Below are positions 7,511 to 13,904 of a DNA stretch of 18,319 nucleotides, piece by piece. The DNA comes from CAZBEJ01 sp964521305 (lineage in GTDB: Bacteria; Patescibacteriota; Microgenomatia; UBA1406; GWC2-37-13). A program made the position numbers and the translations under genes. The DNA is taken from NCBI GenBank assembly GCA_964521305.1, contig CAZFQZ010000019.1:1-18319 (forward strand), in the 5' to 3' direction. Position 1 is the stretch's first letter. Each line of letters opens with the position of its first letter. Under the pieces are notes generated by a model. That model was given only the letters and a program-made list of their open reading frames with translations. It was not told the DNA's origin and searched no databases.

Positions 7511-7542
7511 TTGCTTTCCCGCTTAGCGGGAGAGCAATTATA
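7511..7542 (-). promoter_or_regulatory. -10 box and 5' leader hairpin of the Met-rich gene
   Basis: On the minus strand TATAAT (7542-7537) is followed by a stem-loop, 7537-7511: TTGCT, mismatch C/A, TCCCGC, loop TAA, GCGGGA, AGCAA. The stem ends 10 nt before the Shine-Dalgarno. The hairpin partly overlaps the -10 box and expected start site, so the transcript would begin within or just before the stem. It may stabilise the 5' end of the mRNA. Confidence 0.55.
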
Positions 7543-7575
7543 GTTTTCTATCCGCTATATTCAGCGTACCACAAA

Positions 7576-8313
7576 TCAACGATTATAAAAAAACTTTTTT
7601 CTGATGTCCTTAACCAATAATAGAAATTCTTTATCTTCGCTGCTTCTCGGCCTTTTGAGGTTGATTTGTTCCATGCTGATTATTTTACCGTTTTTCATTA
7701 CCCCGATTCTATCGGCAAGATACACCGCTTCCTCCAATAGATGCGACACCATTAGTATGGTTATTTTCGTTTTTTCCCAAATATCCAGAAGGTCACGATG
7801 CAATTCCTCCGTAGTAATCGGATCAAGGGCGGAAAACGGTTCATCTAATAATAAAACCTGCGGATTGACCGCCAGTGCTCGCGCGATGCCGACGCGTTGT
7901 CTCTGCCCGCCGGACAGTTCTCTCGGATATTTGTTTTCATATCCTTCCAACCCTGTCATCTTGAGATATTTTGTCGCCGTTTGCCCTATTGATTCTTTGT
8001 CCCCCTCCAGGGACCGAAGTCCGAACTCCGCATTGTCCTGGACGGTCAACCAAGGAAATAACGCGCCCGACTGGAACACCATGGATACGTCGCCCGGCTT
8101 TGCCACTTTACCTGCGGTCACATCCTCTAAACCGGCAATTATCTTCAGGATCGTTGATTTACCACATCCTGACGGTCCGACCAAACAGAAAAATTCTCCT
8201 TTTGTAATTTCAAGATCGCATCCTTCCAGCGCATGTTTCTGCGTGGCCGGGTTATACTGTTTGACTACGTGGTAAAACGTAATGATATTATTCGAATCTG
8301 AATCGTTCGGCAT
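7576..8313 (-). CDS. ABC transporter ATP-binding protein (NitT/TauT-type)
   Basis: About 245 aa, a complete ABC ATPase: Walker A GPSGCGKST (about 46-54), Q-loop MVFQSGALFPW, signature LSGGQRQRVGIARAL, Walker B VLLLDEPFSALD, and H-loop MVSHLLEEA. Sequence style fits the nitrate/sulfonate/taurine importer subgroup (SsuB/TauB/NrtD). It pairs with the permease encoded immediately upstream. The ATG at 8313 overlaps the permease 3' end by 26 bp, suggesting translational coupling, and no -10 box precedes it. This agrees with its being internal to an operon. The longer TTG-initiated reading from 8355 adds 14 residues unlike the family. No substrate-binding protein is encoded in the window. Confidence 0.9.
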   Translation of the reverse strand: MPNDSDSNNIITFYHVVKQYNPATQKHALEGCDLEITKGEFFCLVGPSGCGKSTILKIIAGLEDVTAGKVAKPGDVSMVFQSGALFPWLTVQDNAEFGLRSLEGDKESIGQTATKYLKMTGLEGYENKYPRELSGGQRQRVGIARALAVNPQVLLLDEPFSALDPITTEELHRDLLDIWEKTKITILMVSHLLEEAVYLADRIGVMKNGKIISMEQINLKRPRSSEDKEFLLLVKDIRKKFFYNR

Positions 8314-9121
8314 AGCGCAATAACCGTTGCCACACGAAAAAGTTGATAGTGGCAATGAGTAATATCATGATGACCAATCCGGAAATGAATAATGCATTAT
8401 TCGCATGATAGGTTGCATTGACCAGAAGACTTCCTAACCCCCTGAGATCTTGCTGCGGAGTCCCGCCAGGGATATATGTATGTAATACCTCCGCGACGAT
8501 AATGATATTCCATCCCTGCGCCCATGCCAGCATGGAGCCGGTCAAAAGATACGGAAAAATAGCCGGCAGTGTCACCAGAAAAAGTTTCCTCCATCCTTTT
8601 GCCTTGAAAACAAATGCCGCTTCATTGATCTCTTTGGGAATTGATTTGAGACCGCCTATCGCGCTGAAAACGATATTCCATACCATCGCCATGAACAGGA
8701 TGAAAATCGCGGCGCCTTCAGTCATATGGAATTTGATAAAAACCAAAACGACGAACGGAAAAAATGCCAAAACCGGAATCGACTCGATGACGTCAAAAAA
8801 AGGCAGCAGTATTTTCTCCAATCCGGGAATGTTGATGGTCAAAGCCAAAGGAACGGCAACAATGAGGGAAAAAATATAGGCAATCAACAAACGCACCAAC
8901 GTAGCTATACTTAAAGACAGCAGTCCATACAACGAAATAGTGTTAAACTGCTCGGGTCGCGGATGGACGAACAACGGAAAGAGGATTAGTAATAGTAGCG
9001 TGATAAAAACAAGTACGCCGACTATCGTCGTATAATGTTTTGCGAATGACGTGGCATAGGAAAAATGATAGTGTGGTCGATGGATTCTTTTTACCTGCAT
9101 ATAGAGAAGTATATCATTCAC
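8288..9121 (-). CDS. ABC transporter permease (NitT/TauT-type)
   Basis: 277 aa from the GTG at 9121. An ATG at 9100 (MQVKRIHRP) is an alternative. About six transmembrane segments with the BPD_transp_1 fold. The cytoplasmic EAA loop that contacts the ATPase is clear: EINEAAFVFKAKGWRKLFLV followed by TLPAIFP. IESIPVLAFFPFVVLVF and GWNIIIVAEVLHTYIPGG match conserved stretches of the SsuC/TauC-like group. The GTG start overlaps the stop of arsR (GTGA), so the two are probably translationally coupled. Substrate is unknown. The partner regulator points to a metal or a metal-related anion, but this is only contextual. Confidence 0.87.
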   Translation of the reverse strand: MNDILLYMQVKRIHRPHYHFSYATSFAKHYTTIVGVLVFITLLLLILFPLFVHPRPEQFNTISLYGLLSLSIATLVRLLIAYIFSLIVAVPLALTINIPGLEKILLPFFDVIESIPVLAFFPFVVLVFIKFHMTEGAAIFILFMAMVWNIVFSAIGGLKSIPKEINEAAFVFKAKGWRKLFLVTLPAIFPYLLTGSMLAWAQGWNIIIVAEVLHTYIPGGTPQQDLRGLGSLLVNATYHANNALFISGLVIMILLIATINFFVWQRLLRYAERFRFE

Positions 9122-9381
9122 GCAAGCGGACAGGTTTTACACACTCTGTGATGTTGTACTTTACAGTAAATATTCCTTCCGACTTTATCCTTTTTCAGCA
9201 GCCCCGCCTTTACCAGCTGATTGACGTGGAACGTAACCGTAGGTTGGGATAGGCCGACAAGCTTTACCAAATCCGAAATATTGGTCAGGTGACCGTTGGT
9301 TTTTAAATATTGGAAGATTATGAACCGCGTATGAACCGATAAAACACTGAATATATTAAAACATACCGGAGATACGCTCAT
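9118..9381 (-). CDS. ArsR-family winged-helix repressor with Cys-rich C-terminus
   Basis: 87 aa. A helix-turn-helix is visible: ISDLVKLVGLSQPTVTFHVNQLVKAGLL, with the recognition helix SQPTVTFHVNQL, followed by the wing KKDKVGRNIYCKV. The C-terminal tail carries C73, H77, H78, C81 and C84 (YCKVQHHRVCKTCPLA), plus C7 near the N-terminus. Such a tail could coordinate a soft or thiophilic metal. ArsR/SmtB proteins typically bind operator DNA and release it when the metal binds. It is first in an operon with the permease and ATPase and probably represses it and itself. A leaderless-type -10 box lies 8 bp upstream. Confidence 0.85.
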   Translation of the reverse strand: MSVSPVCFNIFSVLSVHTRFIIFQYLKTNGHLTNISDLVKLVGLSQPTVTFHVNQLVKAGLLKKDKVGRNIYCKVQHHRVCKTCPLA

Positions 9382-9389
9382 AAAACATT

Positions 9390-9414
9390 ATTATATGAAA
9401 CGCATATGAGAAAT
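9390..9414 (-). promoter_or_regulatory. Promoter and possible operator of the arsR-ABC operon
   Basis: On the minus strand TATAAT (9395-9390) lies 8 bp before the ATG of arsR. Just upstream, CATATGCGTTT and CATATAATAATG form an imperfect direct repeat (CATAT, 11-bp period) overlapping the -10 box. This is a plausible ArsR binding site, but there is no strong dyad. Confidence 0.4.
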
Positions 9415-9458
9415 GCAATATGAATGACAAAAAGATAAATCGAGGTATGAAGATAGAG

Positions 9459-9464
9459 TATAAT
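9459..9464 (+). promoter_or_regulatory. -10 box of the GNAT gene
   Basis: A perfect TATAAT, 7 bp before the ATG at 9472, giving a leaderless arrangement. No Shine-Dalgarno could fit. Confidence 0.6.
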
Positions 9465-9471
9465 TATATGT

Positions 9472-9933
9472 ATGAATATTCGTCTTGCGACAAAGGATGA
9501 CAAGGCTAGTGTCTTGAAACTCCTTGATGAGCTTGGTAAAGAAGTAAACAAACTCAGAGGATATGATCCACATAATACAGAAGCCCAAAAAGTCGGTGGC
9601 CCGATATTCGACTCAATTATCTCCCGAAAAGATATTTTGATATTTCTTGCGGAAGAAAATGAAAAACTTATCGGACTGGCTACTTTTTATTTGATCCCCA
9701 ATATTCGCCATGGATGGCACCGTGGACATATTGAAGATTTTGTTATAGCCAGACACCTCCGCGGAAAAGGAATTGGTACACAACTACTCTCTACAATCAA
9801 AAAATATTGCACTGACCATAATATCAAAGTCATTAAATTGGATAGTGGACTGGAATTGGAAAAAGCTCACCGATTCTATGAAAAAAACGGAGGAAAATTT
9901 ACCGAGAAAATGTTCAGATTTGATATCGATTAA
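9472..9933 (+). CDS. GNAT family N-acetyltransferase
   Basis: A 153-aa single-domain acetyltransferase using acetyl-CoA. The N-terminus MNIRLATKDDKASVLKLLDEL is the typical first strand and helix of the fold. The acetyl-CoA pyrophosphate-binding motif A is IEDFVIARHLRGKGIGTQLL (R-G-K-G-I-G), and motif B follows with VIKLDSGLELEKAHRFYEKNGG. Substrate is unknown. Members of this size acetylate small amines, peptides or protein N-termini. Its stop overlaps the stop of the convergent msrC gene by 4 bp (TTAA). Confidence 0.9.
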   Translation: MNIRLATKDDKASVLKLLDELGKEVNKLRGYDPHNTEAQKVGGPIFDSIISRKDILIFLAEENEKLIGLATFYLIPNIRHGWHRGHIEDFVIARHLRGKGIGTQLLSTIKKYCTDHNIKVIKLDSGLELEKAHRFYEKNGGKFTEKMFRFDID

Positions 9934-10385
9934 AAGAATTCACTGAAGAGAGATTCTAAATATTTTTGATCAGCGACATTAAATGAGTTTTTACTCACGC
10001 TGTCAACGTCAAAAACAGCAATGAGTTTTTTTCCTGCAAATACCGGTACGACTATCTCCGAGTTTGATCTGGAATCACAGGCAATATGCCCTGGAAACTT
10101 ATGGACATCGGGCACAACTACTGTTTTCCTTGAAGCTGCCGATGTACCGCAAACGCCTCTACCGAATTTTATATGCAGGCACCCCAGCGTCCCCTGATAT
10201 GGACCCACAATCAATTCTCCGTTTTCAACCAGATAGAATCCTGTCCAAAAATAATATGGAAAATTATCCTTCAAAATACAGTTGATTGTTGCCATTTTTG
10301 CAATCCTGTTGTTCTCACCTTTCAATAAAGGTCGCAATTCCTTTATCGATTTTTTATATGCCTGTTCCTTATCTATTTGTTTCAT
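9930..10385 (-). CDS. msrC: Free methionine-(R)-sulfoxide reductase, GAF domain (fRMsr)
   Basis: 151 aa, one GAF domain. It reduces free L-methionine-(R)-sulfoxide to methionine in the cytosol. The three family cysteines are all present, C69 (GTLGCLHI), C79 (GRGVCGT) and C103 (GHIACDS). Their spacings of 10 and 24 residues equal those of E. coli fRMsr (C84, C94, C118). Other conserved blocks are YYFWTGFYL, LIVGPYQG, VVVPDVHKFPGHIACDS and SEIVVPVF. It presumably depends on a thioredoxin-like reductant. An extended -10 box (TGCTATAAT, 10399-10394) lies 8 bp before the ATG. Confidence 0.93.
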   Translation of the reverse strand: MKQIDKEQAYKKSIKELRPLLKGENNRIAKMATINCILKDNFPYYFWTGFYLVENGELIVGPYQGTLGCLHIKFGRGVCGTSAASRKTVVVPDVHKFPGHIACDSRSNSEIVVPVFAGKKLIAVFDVDSVSKNSFNVADQKYLESLFSEFF

Positions 10386-10393
10386 TTCCGTTC

Positions 10394-10399
10394 ATTATA
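10394..10399 (-). promoter_or_regulatory. Extended -10 box of msrC
   Basis: TGCTATAAT on the minus strand, 8 bp before the start codon, leaving no room for a leader. Confidence 0.6.
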
Positions 10400-10511
10400 G
10401 CAAACCCCGTCCCTTCTGCTCCACGTCAAACAACTCCAATTAAAACAAAGTTAATTCATGTTAGCAGGCTTAGTATGAAGTTACGGGGTAAATCAGGCTG
10501 CTTGTATCTGC

Positions 10512-10517
10512 TACAAT
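10512..10517 (+). promoter_or_regulatory. Extended -10 box of smpB
   Basis: TGCTACAAT with TACAAT at 10512-10517. The ATG follows 48 bp later, so unlike most genes here smpB would have a leader of about 40 nt, and this leader contains a hairpin. Confidence 0.45.
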
Positions 10518-10528
10518 AACAATATAGT

Positions 10529-10557
10529 AAGGCTTACCAATAATTTATGGTGAGCTT
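10529..10557 (+). promoter_or_regulatory. Hairpin in the smpB 5' leader
   Basis: AAGGCTTACCA (10529-10539) pairs with TGGTGAGCTT (10548-10557) with one bulged G and one G-U pair, loop of about 8 nt. It ends 8 nt before the ATG. The 3' half continues into GCCGAACCATG. The string TGAGCTTGCCGAACCA looks like a common short palindromic intergenic repeat whose last bases contain the start codon. Confidence 0.5.
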
Positions 10558-10565
10558 GCCGAACC

Positions 10566-11015
10566 ATGAAAATCATCAACAGGAAGTTCCATAGGGAGTA
10601 TGAAGAAATCGAGAAGCTTGAGGCGGGCATATCCCTTATGGGCGCAGAGGTAAAATCCGTCCGAGCGGGAAGATTAAAATTGGACGACGCATTCGTAAGA
10701 ATTCTGGGATCAGAAGCCTACCTGGTAAACGCTCAGATATCCTTATATGAGTTTGCCCGTGTTCCCGGATACGACCAGAAAAGAAGCAGAAAATTATTGT
10801 TGCATAAAAAGGAATTACTGCGGTTAAGGACTAAAATCGCAAGCGGCGGCCGGTTGACTTTAGCCCCTGTTTCCTGCTATAATAAAGGCGGTCTGATCAA
10901 GTTGGAAATAGCTTTGGTCAAAGGAAAAAGAGATATCGAAAAGCGAAAATTGGTGAAGAAAAGGGACATAGAACTGGAAGAAAAACGTGAGGCAAAAGAG
11001 TGGATGAAAAAATAA
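10566..11015 (+). CDS. smpB: SsrA-binding protein SmpB
   Basis: 149 aa. It binds tmRNA and delivers it to ribosomes stalled on broken messages. Diagnostic blocks are NRKFHREYEEIEKLEAGISL, MGAEVKSVRAGRLKLDDAFV, YEFARVPGYDQKRSRKLLLH, and a basic C-terminal tail (KGKRDIEKRKLVKKRDIELE) that enters the decoding centre. The usual first-loop motif H-D-Y-x-I is replaced by H-R-E-Y-E-E-I, and the usual NIxPYxxGN stretch is shortened to YEFARVPGYD. The tmRNA gene follows 62 bp downstream on the same strand, so the two partners are physically linked and may share a transcript. Confidence 0.95.
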   Translation: MKIINRKFHREYEEIEKLEAGISLMGAEVKSVRAGRLKLDDAFVRILGSEAYLVNAQISLYEFARVPGYDQKRSRKLLLHKKELLRLRTKIASGGRLTLAPVSCYNKGGLIKLEIALVKGKRDIEKRKLVKKRDIELEEKREAKEWMKK

Positions 11016-11043
11016 AAACTCATTGATGAATCTGATGGGTTTA

Positions 11044-11080
11044 CCCCGCAAAATTTCAATAGTTTTGAAATTTTACGGGG
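11044..11080 (+). promoter_or_regulatory. Near-perfect hairpin at the 5' end of tmRNA
   Basis: CCCCG (11044-11048), C, AAAATTTCAA (11050-11059), loop TAGTT, TTGAAATTTT (11065-11074), A, CGGGG (11076-11080). Fifteen base pairs with a single C/A mismatch. The last three G residues are the first three bases of the mature tmRNA acceptor stem. There is no T-run after it, so it is not a standard terminator. A processing or folding-control element is more likely. Confidence 0.65.
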
Positions 11081-11474
11081 GATGATAGGTATCGACGAGG
11101 AATCTGCACTTTTAAAAAAGGTTAGGGCGCACCTGTGCGTTAAACGGAAAAAATTAACTGATAGCCAAAAGCTAACAGCGGAAGAAAGTTATTTCTTGGC
11201 CAATAGAGGGGCTTTTGCCTTTCAAACTGTCCAGGCATATAACTAATTCCCTCTTTTTAGGTTTTGTCCGATTCAACTTAAATAAGAGATAAACCAATCG
11301 GAATAGGATAATCGGAAGTTTTCGGTTGGTCTGAAAGTCCGATAAACCCTCAACCGGCTTCCCGGTGATTTTTGGATATTTCAGTAACCGGGATCGAGTC
11401 AAAAATATTCTATCCCTGACTAAACTTTTTTATGGGTGTTTCCCCGGACCCGGGTTCAACTCCCGGCATCTCCA
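11078..11474 (+). ncRNA. ssrA: Transfer-messenger RNA (tmRNA, SsrA)
   Basis: About 397 nt. The 5' end GGGGATGATAGGTATCGACG pairs as an acceptor stem with CATCTCC (11467-11473, one G-U), and discriminator A is 11474. The T-arm is CCCGGGTTCAACTCCCGG, and CTGACTAAAC before it is the conserved 3' element of tmRNAs. The P2-like helix pairs AAAAAAG (about 11114-11120) with CTTTTTT. P5 is AGAGGG (11205-11210) with CCCTCT (11249-11254). Later hairpins such as ACCAATCGG...CGGTTGGT and ACCGG...CCCGGT fit PK2-PK4. CCA is not encoded. The best resume codon is GCG at 11178, with the UA at -5/-4 also found in E. coli. The tag of 22 codons begins AEESYFLANRG and ends FQTVQAYN with TAA at 11244. Alternatives are GCC 11199 (same frame) and GCT 11171 (ANSGRKLFLGQ, stop 11204). 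None ends in -LAA. Confidence 0.95.
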
Positions 11475-11493
11475 CTATTTTTTTAAATTTTTT
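11447..11493 (+). terminator. Probable tmRNA terminator inside the hflX 3' end
   Basis: The T-arm/acceptor stem-loop of tmRNA is followed at once by TATTTTTTTAAATTTTTTTC (11476-11495). This T-rich stretch is the complement of the last codons of hflX (EKNLKK, stop). The only U-tract available to end the tmRNA transcript is therefore within the opposing coding sequence. Confidence 0.45.
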
Positions 11494-12590
11494 TCGATTT
11501 CACTAATCAGTTTCTTTATTCCGTAATCCGTCGTTGCCGATATGAACTGCGGGGAGAAGTGCGAATATTTATTGTTTATCTCCTCTAATATCTTTTTCCC
11601 GTCTCCCTCATACGCGTCGATTTTATTGAACACGTAGATAATTTTTTTTGTTTTCACTTTGATTTCCGAAAGAATTTGTTCTACGATTTCGATTTTTTCG
11701 TTCATCTTTGGGTCGCTGATATCAATGACATGAAGAAGAATGTCTGCGTGGATGGATTCCATAAGTGTGGACTTGAAGGAATTTATAAGCGAAGGCGGCA
11801 AATCCCTGATAAAACCGATCGTATCGGAAACAGTGACTTCTTTTTTTAACTCCGGCAGGTAGAGCCTTCCTGAAACGCTATCCAGGGTGACGAAGAGAGC
11901 ATTCTCGACTATTTTCATTTTTTTGGCTAAGAGATTAAACAGCGAAGTTTTACCCGCGTTCGTGTAGCCGACAATTGAAACGGAAACGAGATTGTTATTT
12001 TTTCTCCGCTCAAGTTGGGCGAGATGCTGGAGAGAAATTTTCTCCAGTATATCCTGTTTCTTTTTGATTTGGTCACGCCAATGACGTTTCATGAGTTCGA
12101 TATTGGTTTCTCCTATGCCTTTAGTGCCTATACCACCGCCCTGGCGGGAAAAATATGATCCGAGACCATACATTCTCGGACCCATATGCTGCATCCGGGC
12201 GATCTCAATCTGTAGTTTTGCTTCGGTCGTGTGGGCGTGGAGATCAAAAATATTGAGAATAAGGTCGATCCTGTCCCAGACCTGGATTTCGGGATTTTTT
12301 GTCCAAAGGATTTGGGTCAGGTTAAAGAGCATACTTGCACTAACGATCGCATTAATAACCACGATATCGATTTTTTTGCTTTTTACTGTTTCCGCCAACT
12401 CCGCCGCTTTTCCGGACCCGATGAAAGTAGCCTTATCAGGACTGGTCCGGTGTTGGATGACGTCAACCACGTCAATACCTTTATAGGTAGCCACCAATGA
12501 CTTCAATTCCTCAAGATCTTTTATAGCATCTTCTTTATGCATGTGGGAATCAACGACATACACAAGAACAACGCGGTGGATTGTCTTCAT
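11475..12590 (-). CDS. hflX: GTPase HflX (ribosome-splitting)
   Basis: 371 aa, normal length. The N-terminal HflX domain carries the glycine-rich block GLGSYFSRQGGGIGTKGIGE, followed by a helical linker (TNIELMKRHWRDQIKKKQDI). The G domain shows G1 GYTNAGKTSL, G3 DTIGFIRDLPP, G4 NKID and a late SAT (G5-like). HflX binds the 50S side and splits stalled 70S ribosomes, particularly under heat or antibiotic stress. Its stop codon (TAG, 11477-11475) directly abuts the mature 3' end of the convergent tmRNA, so smpB, ssrA and hflX form a compact ribosome-rescue locus. TATAAT (12610-12605) precedes the ATG by 14 bp. Confidence 0.95.
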   Translation of the reverse strand: MKTIHRVVLVYVVDSHMHKEDAIKDLEELKSLVATYKGIDVVDVIQHRTSPDKATFIGSGKAAELAETVKSKKIDIVVINAIVSASMLFNLTQILWTKNPEIQVWDRIDLILNIFDLHAHTTEAKLQIEIARMQHMGPRMYGLGSYFSRQGGGIGTKGIGETNIELMKRHWRDQIKKKQDILEKISLQHLAQLERRKNNNLVSVSIVGYTNAGKTSLFNLLAKKMKIVENALFVTLDSVSGRLYLPELKKEVTVSDTIGFIRDLPPSLINSFKSTLMESIHADILLHVIDISDPKMNEKIEIVEQILSEIKVKTKKIIYVFNKIDAYEGDGKKILEEINNKYSHFSPQFISATTDYGIKKLISEIEKNLKK

Positions 12591-12604
12591 AATAGAGTTA
12601 TCCG

Positions 12605-12610
12605 ATTATA
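12605..12610 (-). promoter_or_regulatory. -10 box of hflX
   Basis: TATAAT on the minus strand, 14 bp before the ATG at 12590, predicting a leader of about 7 nt. Confidence 0.5.
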
Positions 12611-12669
12611 CCTTAAAATCACCAAACTAATTCTTTCATCTGCTCTTGTATTTGAACCAAATTATTTTG

Positions 12670-12675
12670 TAGAAT
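12670..12675 (+). promoter_or_regulatory. -10 box of the aminotransferase gene; fixes the start
   Basis: TAGAAT at 12670-12675, with a possible TTGTAT -35 about 18 bp upstream. The ATG at 12683 lies 7 bp downstream. The ATG at 12674 lies inside the box and cannot be the start of this transcript. Confidence 0.5.
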
Positions 12676-12682
12676 GTTCCAG

Positions 12683-13855
12683 ATGATTTCCAAAAAAGCC
12701 CTACATATCGCTCCCTCACCAACATTAGGCATAACGGCCAAGGCAAAGGAAATGAAACGAAATGGTATCGATGTTATCTCATTTGCAGCAGGAGAACCTG
12801 ATTTCGACACGCCCGGACACATCAAACAAGCTGCCATCAAAGCAATCAAAAATGGATTTACCAAGTATACGGCAACGAGCGGAATTGCTGAACTGAAACA
12901 GGCAATATGTGCGAAATTCAGAAGAGATAATGGGTTGGAATATAAACCGGAAAATATCCTTGTTTCGACCGGTGCAAAACAGTGTTTATATAACATTATC
13001 CAAGTGTTAGTAAATCCAGGAGATGAGATACTGATTCCTACTCCCTACTGGGTAAGCTATGAAGAAATGGTCAAGTTTGCCGGCGGTAAATGTATATTCC
13101 TAAAAACCGATCATTTCAAAATCACTCCATTCACACTTAAAAAATCAATAACAAAAAAAACAAAAGTCTTGTTATTAAACTCTCCCTCTAATCCCGCAGG
13201 AGCTGTATATTCCAAACGGGAACTTAAGGAAATTGCGGAAATATGCGTCAAGTATTCCATATTTATTATCAGTGACGAAATATATGAGTCACTTATCTAT
13301 GAGGGAACCCATGTTTCCATTGCGTCATTGGGTAAAGAAATCAAAAATCTCACGATCACGGTAAACGGCGTTTCAAAAGCATATGCCATGACCGGTTGGC
13401 GGATCGGATATTGCGCCGGTGAAATTGAGATCATTAAGGCAGCATCAGCTCTACAAGACCATTCAACTTCAAACCCAAACAGTATCGCACAAAAAGCAGC
13501 GTTAGCGGCCTTGGCTGGCCCTCAAAAAACCGTGCAGCAAATGCGTGATGCATACAAACGAAGACGAGATTATATATTTAATCGTCTCCTAAAAATCAAA
13601 GGAGTTAAGGTTGAAAAACCTCATGGCGCATTTTATGTTTTTCCAGATGTTTCGGGTTTATATACTAAACGAGTCCACGGCTCGGCTGAGTTTTGTAAGC
13701 ACCTTCTTGAAAAAAACCATGTGGCGGTTATTCCGGGTAAAGCATTCGGCGACGACCATTGTATCCGTTTCAGCTATGCAACCAGCGACGAAAATATCAA
13801 AAAAGGGCTCGACAGATTCGAAGAATTCGTAAAAAACCTTCCATCTTCCCCATAA
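12683..13855 (+). CDS. Class I PLP-dependent aminotransferase (aspartate aminotransferase-like)
   Basis: 390 aa from the ATG at 12683, whose MISKKALHIAPSPTLGITAK matches the usual N-terminus of the AspB-type (subgroup I-gamma) enzymes. Landmarks: ISFAAGEPDFDTP, STGAKQCLYN, PTPYWVSYEE, NSPSNPAGAVYS, ISDEIYE (Asp to pyridine N), and the Schiff-base Lys232 in NGVSKAYAMTGWRIGYCAG. The C-terminal HCIRFSYATSDE contains the substrate carboxylate-binding Arg. The likely reaction is aspartate plus 2-oxoglutarate, or a related amino acid pair. It is divergent from hflX with a 92-bp intergenic region. Substrate specificity is not certain. Confidence 0.92.
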   Translation: MISKKALHIAPSPTLGITAKAKEMKRNGIDVISFAAGEPDFDTPGHIKQAAIKAIKNGFTKYTATSGIAELKQAICAKFRRDNGLEYKPENILVSTGAKQCLYNIIQVLVNPGDEILIPTPYWVSYEEMVKFAGGKCIFLKTDHFKITPFTLKKSITKKTKVLLLNSPSNPAGAVYSKRELKEIAEICVKYSIFIISDEIYESLIYEGTHVSIASLGKEIKNLTITVNGVSKAYAMTGWRIGYCAGEIEIIKAASALQDHSTSNPNSIAQKAALAALAGPQKTVQQMRDAYKRRRDYIFNRLLKIKGVKVEKPHGAFYVFPDVSGLYTKRVHGSAEFCKHLLEKNHVAVIPGKAFGDDHCIRFSYATSDENIKKGLDRFEEFVKNLPSSP

Positions 13856-13860
13856 TTTGT

Positions 13861-13893
13861 TATACCGTAAGCAAATAAATTTGCTACGGTATA
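13861..13893 (+). terminator. Long stem-loop after the aminotransferase gene
   Basis: TATACCGTA, bulged A, GCAAAT / AA / ATTTGC, TACGGTATA: fifteen pairable positions with one bulge, starting 5 bp after the stop. A weak T-rich stretch appears only about 16 nt later, so it is an mRNA 3'-end stabiliser or an atypical terminator. Confidence 0.45.
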
Positions 13894-13904
13894 TGCCCTT
13901 CTAA

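Noticed and set aside
7604..8275. 223-aa plus-strand frame opposite the ABC ATPase
   Set aside because: It is antisense to a fully motif-complete ATPase and its translation shows only low-complexity Ser/Pro/Arg runs.
10478..10500. TTACGGGG followed by AATCAGG upstream of smpB, resembling the start of tmRNA
   Set aside because: Only about 12 of 17 positions match the ssrA 5' end, and no acceptor partner or T-arm is nearby. Best explained by chance.
11172..11402. 76-aa minus-strand frame inside the tmRNA gene
   Set aside because: It lies entirely within tmRNA. The structure and conserved ends of tmRNA explain the sequence.
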